In this document: piece by piece, positions 18,635 to 26,587 of the stretch | Numbering within the stretch: the first letter of the stretch is position 1 | Layout: each line of letters opens with the position of its first letter | From: Lachnospiraceae bacterium | GTDB taxonomy: Bacteria; Bacillota; Clostridia; Lachnospirales; Lachnospiraceae | Direction: 5' to 3' | Assembly: GCA_030531165.1 (NCBI GenBank) | Contig: JAUNOI010000003.1 | Span: 21,196-85,195 of the forward strand | Length of the DNA: 64,000 nucleotides | Notes under the pieces: generated by a model | What the model was told of the DNA's origin: nothing | Database searches by the model: none | What the model saw: the letters and a program-made list of their open reading frames with translations, nothing else | Position numbers and translations under genes: made by a program

Positions 18635-18861
18635 GAAATTTGAAATTGAGAATCGCTTTCAAAATAATACATATCATAACAATGTGGTTAAGCAGTTTAT
18701 CATGCATGCATCGGAACGGTCATTGTTCCTCGTACTATTTCTACATCATCCTTCTTTGAGCATACGGTGGCAATACGATGCAGGCTGCATTTGTTAGAAA
18801 CATATGTTTTGTAGGGTGAGTCAGATATTTTCTAAAGGTCTCAATAGAATGGAGAGAGAAA
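18635..18861 (+). other. Long 5' leader of the feo operon
   Basis: About 227 bases lie between the predicted start of transcription and the first gene. Inside are GGAAC/GTTCC (18713-18717 with 18725-18729) and a longer-range pair TGCATCG/CGATGCA (18707-18713 with 18776-18782). No open reading frame with a ribosome site is visible. A structured leader is possible, but I match it to no known riboswitch. Confidence 0.35.
18646..18662. promoter_or_regulatory. Third Fur-like box
   Basis: TTGAGAATCGCTTTCAA, an imperfect palindrome with the TTGA..TCAA ends of the other two boxes, just downstream of the predicted transcription start. Confidence 0.6.
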
Positions 18862-19110
18862 ATGACAGATGCCGGAACAAACGAATTAGTAATCGAAAAG
18901 TTAAGAAGTCATGGATGCAGAATTACAAATCAGCGCAGAATCTTAATTGATATCATACTGGAACATGATTGTGCTTCCTGCAAGGAGATTTATTATCTTG
19001 CATCGAAAAAAGATCCGTCTATCGGGATCGCAACTGTATACCGCATGATGCGTACTTTGGAAGAGTACGGAATCATTACAAGAAAATCCATGTATCAAGT
19101 TGAAATATAA
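18862..19110 (+). CDS. Fur-family DNA-binding domain-only protein in feo operon
   Basis: An 82-residue protein that is only the winged-helix half of a Fur repressor (GCRITNQRRILIDIILEH, CKEIYYLASKKDPSIGIATVYRMMRTLEEYGII). The C-terminal dimerisation and metal-binding half, with its HHHH..C motif, is absent, and only 19 bases separate its stop from feoA, so it is not a visible frameshift. Cys19, Cys37 and Cys40 could bind metal or an Fe-S cluster. Family members are Fe-sensing repressors; its size and place recall FeoC of enterobacteria, a small winged-helix protein in the feo operon. A role in regulating feo is inference. Confidence 0.85.
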   Translation: MTDAGTNELVIEKLRSHGCRITNQRRILIDIILEHDCASCKEIYYLASKKDPSIGIATVYRMMRTLEEYGIITRKSMYQVEI

Positions 19111-19129
19111 CAGAAAGAAGTGAAAAAAG

Positions 19130-19342
19130 ATGCCATTATCGATGGTGAACGAAGGTGTGCCGTATGTTATCCAACGAATCGGCGGTAAAGAGGAAACTAG
19201 AAGATTTCTTGAAAATCTTGGATTTGTGACCGGAGCGGAAGTGACGGTGATATCCATCATTGATGGAAATATTATTATAAATGTAAAAGATTCTAGGGTT
19301 GCTATTGGCAAAGCAATGGCAAATAAAATTATGGTCGCATAA
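19130..19342 (+). CDS. feoA: FeoA-domain protein 1
   Basis: A 70-residue SH3-like FeoA protein (YVIQRIGGKEETRRFLENLGFVTGAEVTVIS, ending KIMVA). FeoA is a small cytosolic partner needed for ferrous iron transport by FeoB. It is the first of two tandem FeoA genes and has shorter similarity to the consensus than the second; it is 33 bases upstream of the second. Confidence 0.9.
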   Translation: MPLSMVNEGVPYVIQRIGGKEETRRFLENLGFVTGAEVTVISIIDGNIIINVKDSRVAIGKAMANKIMVA

Positions 19343-19375
19343 ATTGCGGCCCCAAGTTTTTTAGGAGGAAAAAAT

Positions 19376-19597
19376 ATGAAAACATTACGTGACGCCGCAG
19401 TCGGCGAAACAGTAAAAGTTGTAAAGTTAACAGGACACGGACCGGTAAAGAGACGTATCATGGATATGGGAATTACTAAGGGCATTGATGTATATGTTCG
19501 AAAAGTCGCTCCGCTTGGCGATCCGGTTGAGGTAACCGTTAGAGGTTATGAATTATCTGTTCGAAAAGCAGATGCGGAAATGATCGAAGTTGAATAG
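19376..19597 (+). CDS. feoA: FeoA-domain protein 2
   Basis: A 73-residue FeoA (MKTLRDAAVGETVKVVKLTG, RIMDMGITKGIDVYVRKVAPLGDPVEV). It has the G-x-x-x-V-x-x-L pattern and the basic loop of the family. AGGAGGAAAAAT precedes its ATG, a strong site. It stands directly before feoB (38 bases). Confidence 0.95.
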   Translation: MKTLRDAAVGETVKVVKLTGHGPVKRRIMDMGITKGIDVYVRKVAPLGDPVEVTVRGYELSVRKADAEMIEVE

Positions 19598-19635
19598 GTA
19601 TATATGAAAATAAATAGTTTTAGGAGGAAAGAGAG

Positions 19636-21783
19636 ATGGCAATTACAATTGCTTTAGCAGGTAACCCGAATAGTGGTAAAACAACATTGTTCAATGCTTT
19701 GACGGGTGCAAATCAGTACGTAGGTAACTGGCCTGGTGTAACAGTAGAAAAAAAGGAAGGAAAGTTAAAAGGGAATAAAGATGTCGTGATCGCCGATTTA
19801 CCGGGTATCTATTCTTTATCTCCATATACTTTGGAAGAAGTCGTTGCAAGAAATTATCTTGTAAATGAACAGCCTGATGCAATCTTAAATATTATCGATG
19901 GAACAAACATTGAACGTAACCTGTATTTAACGACACAGTTAGTGGAAATGGGAATTCCGGTTGTTATGGCAGTTAATATGATGGATCTTGTACGTAAAAA
20001 CGGGGATTCCATCAATATCAAAGCATTGTCAAAGAAATTAGGTTGTGAAGTGGTTGAAATCTCTGCGATCAAGGGCGAAGGAGTGAAAGAAGCTGCTGAT
20101 CTTGCTGTAAAACTTGCAAAAAGCAAAAAAGCAGTAAAGCTCGTTCATGCATTTGACCCAAAAGTGGAAAAAGTGATCTCTTCAATCGAAAGCAGACTTG
20201 ATTTCTCAATCCGGGAAGAACAGAAACGTTTCTTTGCAATCAAATTATTGGAACGTGATGAAAAAATCGGAGAGATGTTAAGTACAGTTCCAAATGTTGA
20301 TGCGGAGATTAAAGAAATTGAAGCAGAGATGGATGACGATACAGAAAGTATTATTACAAATGAAAGATATACATATATTTCTTCGATCATCGGAGAATGT
20401 GTGACGAAAAAACGTGCATCAGGAGAATTGACAACATCAGATAAAATCGATAAGATTGTTACAAACCGTATTTTAGCACTGCCGATCTTTGCAGTCGTGA
20501 TGTTTGCAGTATATTACATTGCGATGGTAACGATTGGTGCAGCAGCAACGGATTGGACGAATGGAGCATTATTTGAAGAAACCATTTTACCTGCAGTTGG
20601 AGGAGCATTGGAATCCATCGGCTGTGCGGCATGGTTGGAAGGATTGATCGTTGACGGTATTATCGCCGGTGTCGGCGCGGTACTTGGATTTGTTCCTCAG
20701 ATGTTAGTGCTGTTCTTCTTACTTGCTATTTTGGAAGGATGCGGTTATATGGCACGTATTGCGTTTATCATGGACCGTATTTTCCGCAGATTTGGTTTAT
20801 CCGGTAAATCTTTCATTCCAATGTTAGTTGGAACCGGATGTGGTGTACCGGGTGTTATGGCCTCCCGTACGATCGAAAGTGAACAGGACAGACGAATGAC
20901 GATCATGACAACTACATTCGTGCCTTGTGGTGCAAAAATGCCGATCGTAGGATTGATCGCAGGTGCGATCTTCGGTGGTGCTCCATGGGTGGCAACGAGT
21001 GCATACTTTGTTGGATTTGCGGCAATTCTTTGCTCTGGTATTATCTTAAAGAAGACAAAATGGTTTGCAGGCGATCCTGCTCCATTTGTAATGGAATTAC
21101 CGGCATATCATATGCCTACTGCCGGAAGCGTACTGCGTCAGACATGGGAACGCGGCTGGTCATTTATTAAAAAAGCAGGAACGATCATCTTACTTTCTAC
21201 GATCTTCGTATGGTTTACATCCGGATTTGGATGGGTTGATGGACAGTTTAAGATGTTAGAAGCTCTTGAAATGGATCACAGTATTCTTGCCAAAATCGGT
21301 AATGCGATCTGCTGGATCTTTAAACCGCTTGGATGGGGCGACTGGAGATCGACGGTTGCAGCATTCACTGGTTTGGTAGCAAAAGAAAACGTAGTAGCTA
21401 CATTTGGTATCCTTTACGGAGTTGAAGAAGTTGCTGAAAACGGAGATGAGATCTGGGGAAATCTTGCTGCGAATATGAGCCAGATTTCAGCATACTCATT
21501 CCTGGTATTTAACTTATTATGCGCGCCATGTTTTGCAGCTATGGGTGCGATCAAACGTGAAATGAACAATACAAGATGGTTCTGGAGAGCAATCGGTTAC
21601 CAGTGTGGATTAGCCTATCTGGCAGCACTCTGTGTATTCCAGATCGGTACGGTGATTACCGGCGGCGGATTTGGAATCGGTACGATTGTAGCAATCATCA
21701 TTATCGTAGCCTTTGTTGTTGCTTTGGTGAAACCTGTAAAAGCAGGTGAATACCTTGGCATGAAAAAAGAGGCTGCAAAATAA
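19636..21783 (+). CDS. feoB: Ferrous iron transporter FeoB
   Basis: A 715-residue inner membrane Fe(II) transporter. The N-terminal G domain has G1 GNPNSGKTTLFNALTG, G3 DLPG and G4 NMMD; a GDI-like helical region follows. The membrane part has two gate domains (GCGVPGVMASRTIESEQDRRM and the later FTGLVAKENVVATFGILYG) and about eight or more segments. Length is typical. Regulation by Fur-like boxes upstream of the operon suggests expression under iron limitation. Confidence 0.97.
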   Translation: MAITIALAGNPNSGKTTLFNALTGANQYVGNWPGVTVEKKEGKLKGNKDVVIADLPGIYSLSPYTLEEVVARNYLVNEQPDAILNIIDGTNIERNLYLTTQLVEMGIPVVMAVNMMDLVRKNGDSINIKALSKKLGCEVVEISAIKGEGVKEAADLAVKLAKSKKAVKLVHAFDPKVEKVISSIESRLDFSIREEQKRFFAIKLLERDEKIGEMLSTVPNVDAEIKEIEAEMDDDTESIITNERYTYISSIIGECVTKKRASGELTTSDKIDKIVTNRILALPIFAVVMFAVYYIAMVTIGAAATDWTNGALFEETILPAVGGALESIGCAAWLEGLIVDGIIAGVGAVLGFVPQMLVLFFLLAILEGCGYMARIAFIMDRIFRRFGLSGKSFIPMLVGTGCGVPGVMASRTIESEQDRRMTIMTTTFVPCGAKMPIVGLIAGAIFGGAPWVATSAYFVGFAAILCSGIILKKTKWFAGDPAPFVMELPAYHMPTAGSVLRQTWERGWSFIKKAGTIILLSTIFVWFTSGFGWVDGQFKMLEALEMDHSILAKIGNAICWIFKPLGWGDWRSTVAAFTGLVAKENVVATFGILYGVEEVAENGDEIWGNLAANMSQISAYSFLVFNLLCAPCFAAMGAIKREMNNTRWFWRAIGYQCGLAYLAALCVFQIGTVITGGGFGIGTIVAIIIIVAFVVALVKPVKAGEYLGMKKEAAK

Positions 21784-21812
21784 AATAGTTATATAGAATC
21801 CCTTTCAAAGCA

Positions 21813-21841
21813 CAAATGCCTGCCGGATCCGGTGGGCTTTG
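21813..21841 (+). other. Strong hairpin after feoB
   Basis: CAAATGCCTGCCGGA and TCCGGTGGGCTTTG pair over 14 positions with one bulged T and two G-T pairs. No T run follows, so it is more likely a stabiliser or processing signal than a terminator. It is 30 bases after the feoB stop codon. Confidence 0.5.
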
Positions 21842-21867
21842 ATGCTTTACTTTACGCGGAGGTACAA

Positions 21868-21930
21868 GGCAAGTGGAAACAACATTTGTTGCTTCTGTTT
21901 GCCCAGCACGCGAACCGGCAAACAGGAGGT
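21868..21930 (+). promoter_or_regulatory. Alternative hairpins before the FeoB-associated gene (includes hairpin core copy B)
   Basis: Bases 21868-21897 form the second copy of the 30-base hairpin core seen at 16448. GGCAA at 21868 can close that hairpin by pairing with TTGCC at 21899-21903. The same bases also form a perfect 9-bp stem with GGCAAACAG at 21917-21925, which runs into the AGGAGGT ribosome site (21924-21930). The two folds exclude each other, the arrangement of a translational switch. A trigger is unknown. Confidence 0.5.
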
Positions 21931-21937
21931 GTTTATT

Positions 21938-22096
21938 ATGGGAACGATTGTTGTATTAGCAATTTTGCTTGTGATCATCGGATTGATCATCAGAAGTATG
22001 TATAAAGATAAAAAAGCAGGGAAATCGCTTCAATGTGGTGTAAACTGCAAAAACTGCAGCGGGCATTGTGCACATATGCAGTCGGACAGAAAATAG
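21938..22096 (+). CDS. FeoB-associated Cys-rich small membrane protein
   Basis: A 52-residue protein with one N-terminal membrane segment (IVVLAILLVIIGLIIRSMY) and a Cys-rich tail (CGVNCKNCSGHC, four Cys). Small proteins of this kind are recurrent companions of FeoB in Firmicutes and have been named FeoB-associated; the tail may bind iron. The ATG at 21938 follows AGGAGGTGTTTATT. It lies 154 bases after feoB behind the possible RNA switch. Confidence 0.9.
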   Translation: MGTIVVLAILLVIIGLIIRSMYKDKKAGKSLQCGVNCKNCSGHCAHMQSDRK

Positions 22097-22167
22097 AAAT
22101 TGACAGTATAAATGATCTGTGGAGATTTTCATATATAAGCTGGTAGTATTGTATTTTTTTTAATAAT

Positions 22168-22219
22168 ATTACGATAATATTACAAATCCATTTACAAGTC
22201 ATGATAAATGTGCTATTAT
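22168..22219 (+). promoter_or_regulatory. WalR-like box and promoter of NlpC/P60 gene 1
   Basis: ATTACG-N5-ATTACA (22168-22184) matches the reverse complement of the WalR (YycF) box TGTWAH-N5-TGTWAH with one mismatch. It ends six bases before the -35 of TTTACA-17-TATTAT (22191-22219). Confidence 0.6.
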
Positions 22220-22259
22220 ATTTACTGATGTGAGTTAAGAGTATTTGGAGGATAATAAG

Positions 22260-22922
22260 ATGAGTAATCAAAAACCATTATATATGAGATTTGTAACGTT
22301 AATTTTGTCATTTGTGTTGGTTGCAGGTATTGTATGTGCAGGCAATCAGCGTGATACATATGCTTCATATAAAAGATATGTTACTGCGTCAACGCTTGCG
22401 ATTCGCACGAAACCATCCTCTAGTTCAAAACAGGTTGGATCCTACAAAAAAGGAAAGAAGATTACCTGCTATGGAACGAGCGGAAGCTGGACAAAAGTAA
22501 AATATAAAGATAAATACCGTTATGTATTTACAAACTATTTATCAAAGTCAAAACCTTCATCAAGTTCTTCATCGTCAAAAGGCGTTCAGGTAGCAAATTA
22601 TGCAAAGCAATTTGTTGGTAATCCATATAAATATGGAGGAACCAGTTTGACAAATGGAGCGGATTGTTCCGGTTTTACCCAGTCTGTATATAAACATTTC
22701 GGATACAGCATTCCAAGAACTTCATCTGAACAGAGAAGTGCTGGAACAAAGGTTAGCTGGGCTAATAAGCAGATTGGAGATTTGATCTGTTATGATGGAC
22801 ATGTAGCAATTTATATTGGAAGTAATCAGATCGTCCATGCAAGCAGTGCGAAGACAGGAATTAAAATTTCCTCTCCGGCCGACTATCGAAAAGTTCTTTC
22901 GGTTAGAAGAATTGTAAAGTAA
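22260..22922 (+). CDS. Secreted SH3b-NlpC/P60 cell-wall hydrolase, copy 1
   Basis: A 220-residue exported protein: a signal peptide (FVTLILSFVLVAGIVCAG with basic start), a bacterial SH3 domain (residues ~35-95, VTASTLAIRTKPSSSSKQVG..W), a Ser-rich linker and a C-terminal NlpC/P60 domain. The catalytic Cys is in GADCSGFTQSVYKHFG and the His in CYDGHVAIYIG; a further His is in IVHASSAKTG. Such enzymes are D,L-endopeptidases that cut peptidoglycan stems. The ATG at 22260 follows GGAGGATAATAAG. A close paralogue follows at 23136. Confidence 0.93.
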   Translation: MSNQKPLYMRFVTLILSFVLVAGIVCAGNQRDTYASYKRYVTASTLAIRTKPSSSSKQVGSYKKGKKITCYGTSGSWTKVKYKDKYRYVFTNYLSKSKPSSSSSSSKGVQVANYAKQFVGNPYKYGGTSLTNGADCSGFTQSVYKHFGYSIPRTSSEQRSAGTKVSWANKQIGDLICYDGHVAIYIGSNQIVHASSAKTGIKISSPADYRKVLSVRRIVK

Positions 22923-22943
22923 ATAATGATAAATGATCATAGA

Positions 22944-22993
22944 AAGCTTCTTTTTATATATCTGTATAACAGAATATAAAAAGAGGTTTTTTT
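22944..22993 (+). terminator. Terminator of NlpC/P60 gene 1
   Basis: A 16-bp A/T-rich stem (22944-22959 with 22974-22989, some G-T pairs) followed by T residues. Confidence 0.75.
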
Positions 22994-23044
22994 GTTGTAT
23001 AGGAAATTCCTTCATAGATGTTTTAATAAGATAAGAAAATAAAT

Positions 23045-23096
23045 ATTACAAAAATGTTACAAAACTATTTACAAATGGTTGTTATTGTGTTATTAT
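23045..23096 (+). promoter_or_regulatory. WalR-like box and promoter of NlpC/P60 gene 2
   Basis: ATTACA-N5-GTTACA (23045-23061) is an exact match to the reverse WalR consensus. It ends six bases before the -35 of TTTACA-17-TATTAT (23068-23096), exactly the same geometry as in the first copy. Confidence 0.65.
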
Positions 23097-23135
23097 ATAT
23101 AACATAATAATTAAGAAATTTCGGAGGAAGATAAA

Positions 23136-23786
23136 ATGCATAAACAGAAAACATTCAGTATAACAATCGTAACATTGATTTTATCTCTTATTTTGACAAT
23201 GGGTCTTATATGTGTTAATTTTCAGAGAGATACATATGCTTCATATAAAAGATACGTCACAGCATCAACCCTTGCGATTCGTACGAAAGCGTCTTCCAGT
23301 TCAAAACAAGTTGGATCTTATAAAAAAGGAAAAAAGATTACTTGTTACGGAACGAGCGGAAGCTGGACGAAGGTAAAATATAAAGGAAATACCCGATATG
23401 TATATACGAAGTATCTTTCAAAATCAAAACCGTCGTCAGTTACAGGCGCACAAGTGGCGGCTTATGCGAAAAAATTTGTCGGCAATCCATATAAATACGG
23501 AGGAACGAGTTTGACAAAAGGAGCAGATTGTTCTGGTTTTACACAATCTGTATATAAGCATTTCGGATACAGCATCCCAAGAACTTCATCTGAACAGAGA
23601 AGTGCAGGTACAAAAGTGAGCTGGTCCAATAAAAAAGCAGGAGATTTAATTTGTTATGATGGTCATGTAGCAATTTATATTGGAAGCAATAAAATTGTTC
23701 ATGCAAGCAATAAGAAGACAGGAATTAAGATCTCTTCTCCTGCAAACTATCGAAAAGTATTATCTGTTCGCCGAATTGTAAAATAA
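23136..23786 (+). CDS. Secreted SH3b-NlpC/P60 cell-wall hydrolase, copy 2
   Basis: A 216-residue paralogue of the preceding gene with the same signal peptide, SH3b and NlpC/P60 order (GADCSGFTQSVYKHFGYSI, CYDGHVAIYIGSNKIVHAS). The linker is shorter, having lost part of the Ser run (KSKPSSVTGAQ against KSKPSSSSSSSKGVQ). The DNA and protein are nearly identical in the catalytic part and have drifted in the signal peptide, consistent with tandem duplication with partial homogenisation. Function as a cell-wall endopeptidase is well supported; division of labour between the two is unknown. Confidence 0.93.
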   Translation: MHKQKTFSITIVTLILSLILTMGLICVNFQRDTYASYKRYVTASTLAIRTKASSSSKQVGSYKKGKKITCYGTSGSWTKVKYKGNTRYVYTKYLSKSKPSSVTGAQVAAYAKKFVGNPYKYGGTSLTKGADCSGFTQSVYKHFGYSIPRTSSEQRSAGTKVSWSNKKAGDLICYDGHVAIYIGSNKIVHASNKKTGIKISSPANYRKVLSVRRIVK

Positions 23787-23790
23787 AGAA

Positions 23791-23840
23791 AACTTCTTCT
23801 TATGTGTCTGCTATAGCAGATGATTAAGAAGAAGTTTTTT
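23791..23840. terminator. Bidirectional terminator between NlpC/P60 gene 2 and MATE gene
   Basis: AACTTCTTCTTA pairs with TAAGAAGAAGTT (23791-23802 and 23825-23836) around a 22-base loop that itself can pair (TCTGCTATAGCAGA); T run on one side and A run on the other. Confidence 0.8.
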
Positions 23841-25185
23841 ATTTTGTAATATTCTTGACCCATCTGTATTTCCGGTAATACCAGATTTCAAGCGGCATTT
23901 TTGTAAATTCGTCAAGATTCAGGAGGAAATATACGATTGGAACCGGAAGATGCAGGATAAAGGCGGCGATACAACCGATTGGAACGATGACCATCCACAT
24001 ATTGATCGTGTCACAGATTAGTCCGAAACGGGTATCACCGCCGGCACTGAAGATACCGCCAATTGTTGTGGCGCTGAAAGATTTGCCGATCATATAGTAG
24101 GAGCAGACGAAAAGCATGAATCTTAAATACTCGTGTGCCTTTGGACTCAATGTGCCTGCAAATTTGAGAATCAATGGGATACAAGAGAATAAAAGCAGGC
24201 AGGAAGCAGTTCCTGCTACTAAGGAAACAATGCATAATTTGTTTCCTAATGTTTTAGCTTTTTCTAAATGCCCTTTTCCGAGTTCATTGCCAATTAAAAT
24301 ACCTGTGCCAACACCGATTCCGAGACAGAGGCAGGCAGACATATTTTTGGCAATCTGGGCAATCGAATTAGCAGCAACTGCATCAGTTCCGAGGTGTCCC
24401 ATAATAACAGAGAACATTGTAAAACCGCAGCCCCATATAACCTGATTGGCAAGAGAAGGCCATGTATAATGGATATAATCCTTCTGAAGCCATGGGAGCG
24501 GATGCAGGATGTTCTTTGGACGGATTCGAATGTCCGACTGGCGGATATTTTCAAATATGATCAGACATAGTTCGACTCCGCGGGAAATTGTTGTGGCAAT
24601 TGCAGCTCCCACAATTCCGAGTTCTGGGAAACCGAACAGGCCAAAGATTAAAAAGGCATTTATAAGGATATTTAAAATGACAGCAATGGAACCGTAAAGT
24701 GTGCTTAAGACAGCACGATTTGTATTTTTCATAATGCATAGATATATCTGTGAAATCCCCATAAAAAAGTAAGAAAGGGCAATGATACGCAGATAAGAAA
24801 TACCAAGACGAATCAGAGTCGTATCATTTGTAAAAATTTTCATCAGCAGATCTGGTTTTAACAGGGAAGCCAGTGAAAAAATTAAAGAGAACGAGATGGA
24901 GAAACGAAGCACAATGCCTAAAATTTCTTCGACGCGCTGCTTTTCGCCTTTTCCCCAATATTGAGCGGCGAGAACAGTCTCTCCAATCGAAAAAGCACCT
25001 AAAAAGAGGCTCAGAACGAATTGTATTTGGCCTGCAAGGGAAACTGCTGATAAAGAATTTTGATTGAGTAGGCCGAGCATGAGTGCGTCGGAGGCACTAA
25101 CAAGCGAAGTCATAAAATTCTGCAGTGCCATTGGAAGAACTAAGCCAAATAATTTTTTCAGCAGATTTTTATTTTCTGAATTCAT
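23839..25185 (-). CDS. MATE family multidrug and toxin efflux transporter
   Basis: A 448-residue membrane protein with about 12 segments and internal two-fold repeat typical of MATE antiporters, which export drugs or metabolites with Na+ or H+. The early segment ALQNFMTSLVSASDALMLGL and later GFTMFSVIMGHLGTDAVAANSIAQI are family-like repeats. The ATG at 25185 follows GAGGAGTATTTTACC. The substrate cannot be predicted. Confidence 0.93.
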   Translation of the reverse strand: MNSENKNLLKKLFGLVLPMALQNFMTSLVSASDALMLGLLNQNSLSAVSLAGQIQFVLSLFLGAFSIGETVLAAQYWGKGEKQRVEEILGIVLRFSISFSLIFSLASLLKPDLLMKIFTNDTTLIRLGISYLRIIALSYFFMGISQIYLCIMKNTNRAVLSTLYGSIAVILNILINAFLIFGLFGFPELGIVGAAIATTISRGVELCLIIFENIRQSDIRIRPKNILHPLPWLQKDYIHYTWPSLANQVIWGCGFTMFSVIMGHLGTDAVAANSIAQIAKNMSACLCLGIGVGTGILIGNELGKGHLEKAKTLGNKLCIVSLVAGTASCLLLFSCIPLILKFAGTLSPKAHEYLRFMLFVCSYYMIGKSFSATTIGGIFSAGGDTRFGLICDTINMWMVIVPIGCIAAFILHLPVPIVYFLLNLDEFTKMPLEIWYYRKYRWVKNITK

Positions 25186-25364
25186 GGTAAAATACTCCTC
25201 TAAAACTTTTCTGAAGACATTTTAATCCTTTTTTTGTACATCTGCAATGACATCATTTGTATGAAAGAAAAGATATCGGGGAAATGCGTAGAAGAATTTT
25301 CGGAAATATGTTAAGATAATGATAAACGAGAGGGTGGCAAGAGAAAAGGAAAGGAAGTTCTGTC

Positions 25365-26579
25365 ATGAGTGAAGATAGAAGACAAAATTCCACTAAAATA
25401 GCGGTTACTGCAGATCTGCATTTACTGGCACAGAGCCTACATGATCTTGGAGAGGCATTTCTCCAGATGTATCATAACGGAGATGGGAAACAGACGAAGA
25501 ATGGAACGAAGTTGATCCGCCAGATGTTTTCTGAGATTCGAAAGGCGCATCCGGATGCGGTACTGATTGCTGGCGATCTAACGCTGAACGGTGAGCGTGC
25601 GAGCCATGAGGAGATGGTAGAGCAACTTCGGATTGTGAAAGATGACGGGATATCTGTTTATGTGCTGCCGGGCAATCATGATATCGGGAGGATTGATGCA
25701 AAAGGATATTTTGGAGAAGAGGAATTTTCGGTTCCGACGGTTACAGAGCATGAATTTGCCGCGATTTATGAAGATTTTGGATATGGACAGGCTGTTTCAA
25801 GAGATCCAAATAGTTTGAGTTATGTTGTGAAACTATCGGATCAAAATTGGCTGTTCTGTCTGGATAACTGCTGCAGAATCAATGGAATTCCGCAGCGTTA
25901 CGGGGAGTTATCAGAAGCATCACTTATATGGCTGGAGGAGATGCTGAAGAAAGCGAGAGAAGTGGAGGCATTTCCGATTGTTGCAGGACATTATAATCTT
26001 GCTTATCACAATAAGGTATTCAAATATGGGTTTACGATGCGCAATCATAATGAAGTCGGTGATCTTTTGAGAAAGTATCAGACCGTATTGTATTTGAGCG
26101 GCCATATGCATATGCAGCATATGAAGTTTCAGTCGGGAATTATGGATATTGCGACATCTTCACCGGCAACATATCCGCATCAGTACGGTATGTTACAGAT
26201 CGATCATGGGAACAAAGCGTATTACCAGACGCAGCAGATTAGCATGGATATTCACGAGAGAGAGCATTTTCGCAAATTCTATCAGAATAATTTTAAAAAG
26301 CAGGTGTTAGGAGAGCTGGAACATAAAAGTAATCTGACACAGGATGAAAAAGAACGGATGGCAGCATTTGCAGCGAAGATGAATCTGTTTTATTTTTCCG
26401 GATATTTTTATATGATGGAAGCAGAGCTTGGAAATTCAGAAGAGTGGGCGTTGTGGATTGAAAAGGCAAATGATATTTTCTTTTATACGTATTTGAAAAG
26501 TATGATTTATGATTCTATGAGGAATCATAATATTTATACGGATTCTATTAAAAGAAAGCAGACGGATAAACAGGTTTAA
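25365..26579 (+). CDS. Calcineurin-like metallophosphoesterase
   Basis: A 404-residue protein with a full metallophosphoesterase metal site: DLHLL, GDLTLNGE, PGNHDIGR, GHYN and SGHMHMQH in order over residues 16-235. The remaining C-terminal ~160 residues are alpha-helical and not recognised. No signal peptide is seen, so the enzyme is cytoplasmic. Relatives are phosphodiesterases of varied nucleotides or proteins. The next gene, a Crp-type regulator, starts eight bases after the stop and is probably in the same transcript. Confidence 0.9.
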   Translation: MSEDRRQNSTKIAVTADLHLLAQSLHDLGEAFLQMYHNGDGKQTKNGTKLIRQMFSEIRKAHPDAVLIAGDLTLNGERASHEEMVEQLRIVKDDGISVYVLPGNHDIGRIDAKGYFGEEEFSVPTVTEHEFAAIYEDFGYGQAVSRDPNSLSYVVKLSDQNWLFCLDNCCRINGIPQRYGELSEASLIWLEEMLKKAREVEAFPIVAGHYNLAYHNKVFKYGFTMRNHNEVGDLLRKYQTVLYLSGHMHMQHMKFQSGIMDIATSSPATYPHQYGMLQIDHGNKAYYQTQQISMDIHEREHFRKFYQNNFKKQVLGELEHKSNLTQDEKERMAAFAAKMNLFYFSGYFYMMEAELGNSEEWALWIEKANDIFFYTYLKSMIYDSMRNHNIYTDSIKRKQTDKQV

Positions 26580-26587
26580 CAGAGAAG

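Noticed and set aside
18862-19110. Full-length Fur interrupted by frameshift
   Set aside because: Only 19 bases separate its stop from feoA, and no dimerisation-domain codons are found in other frames there.
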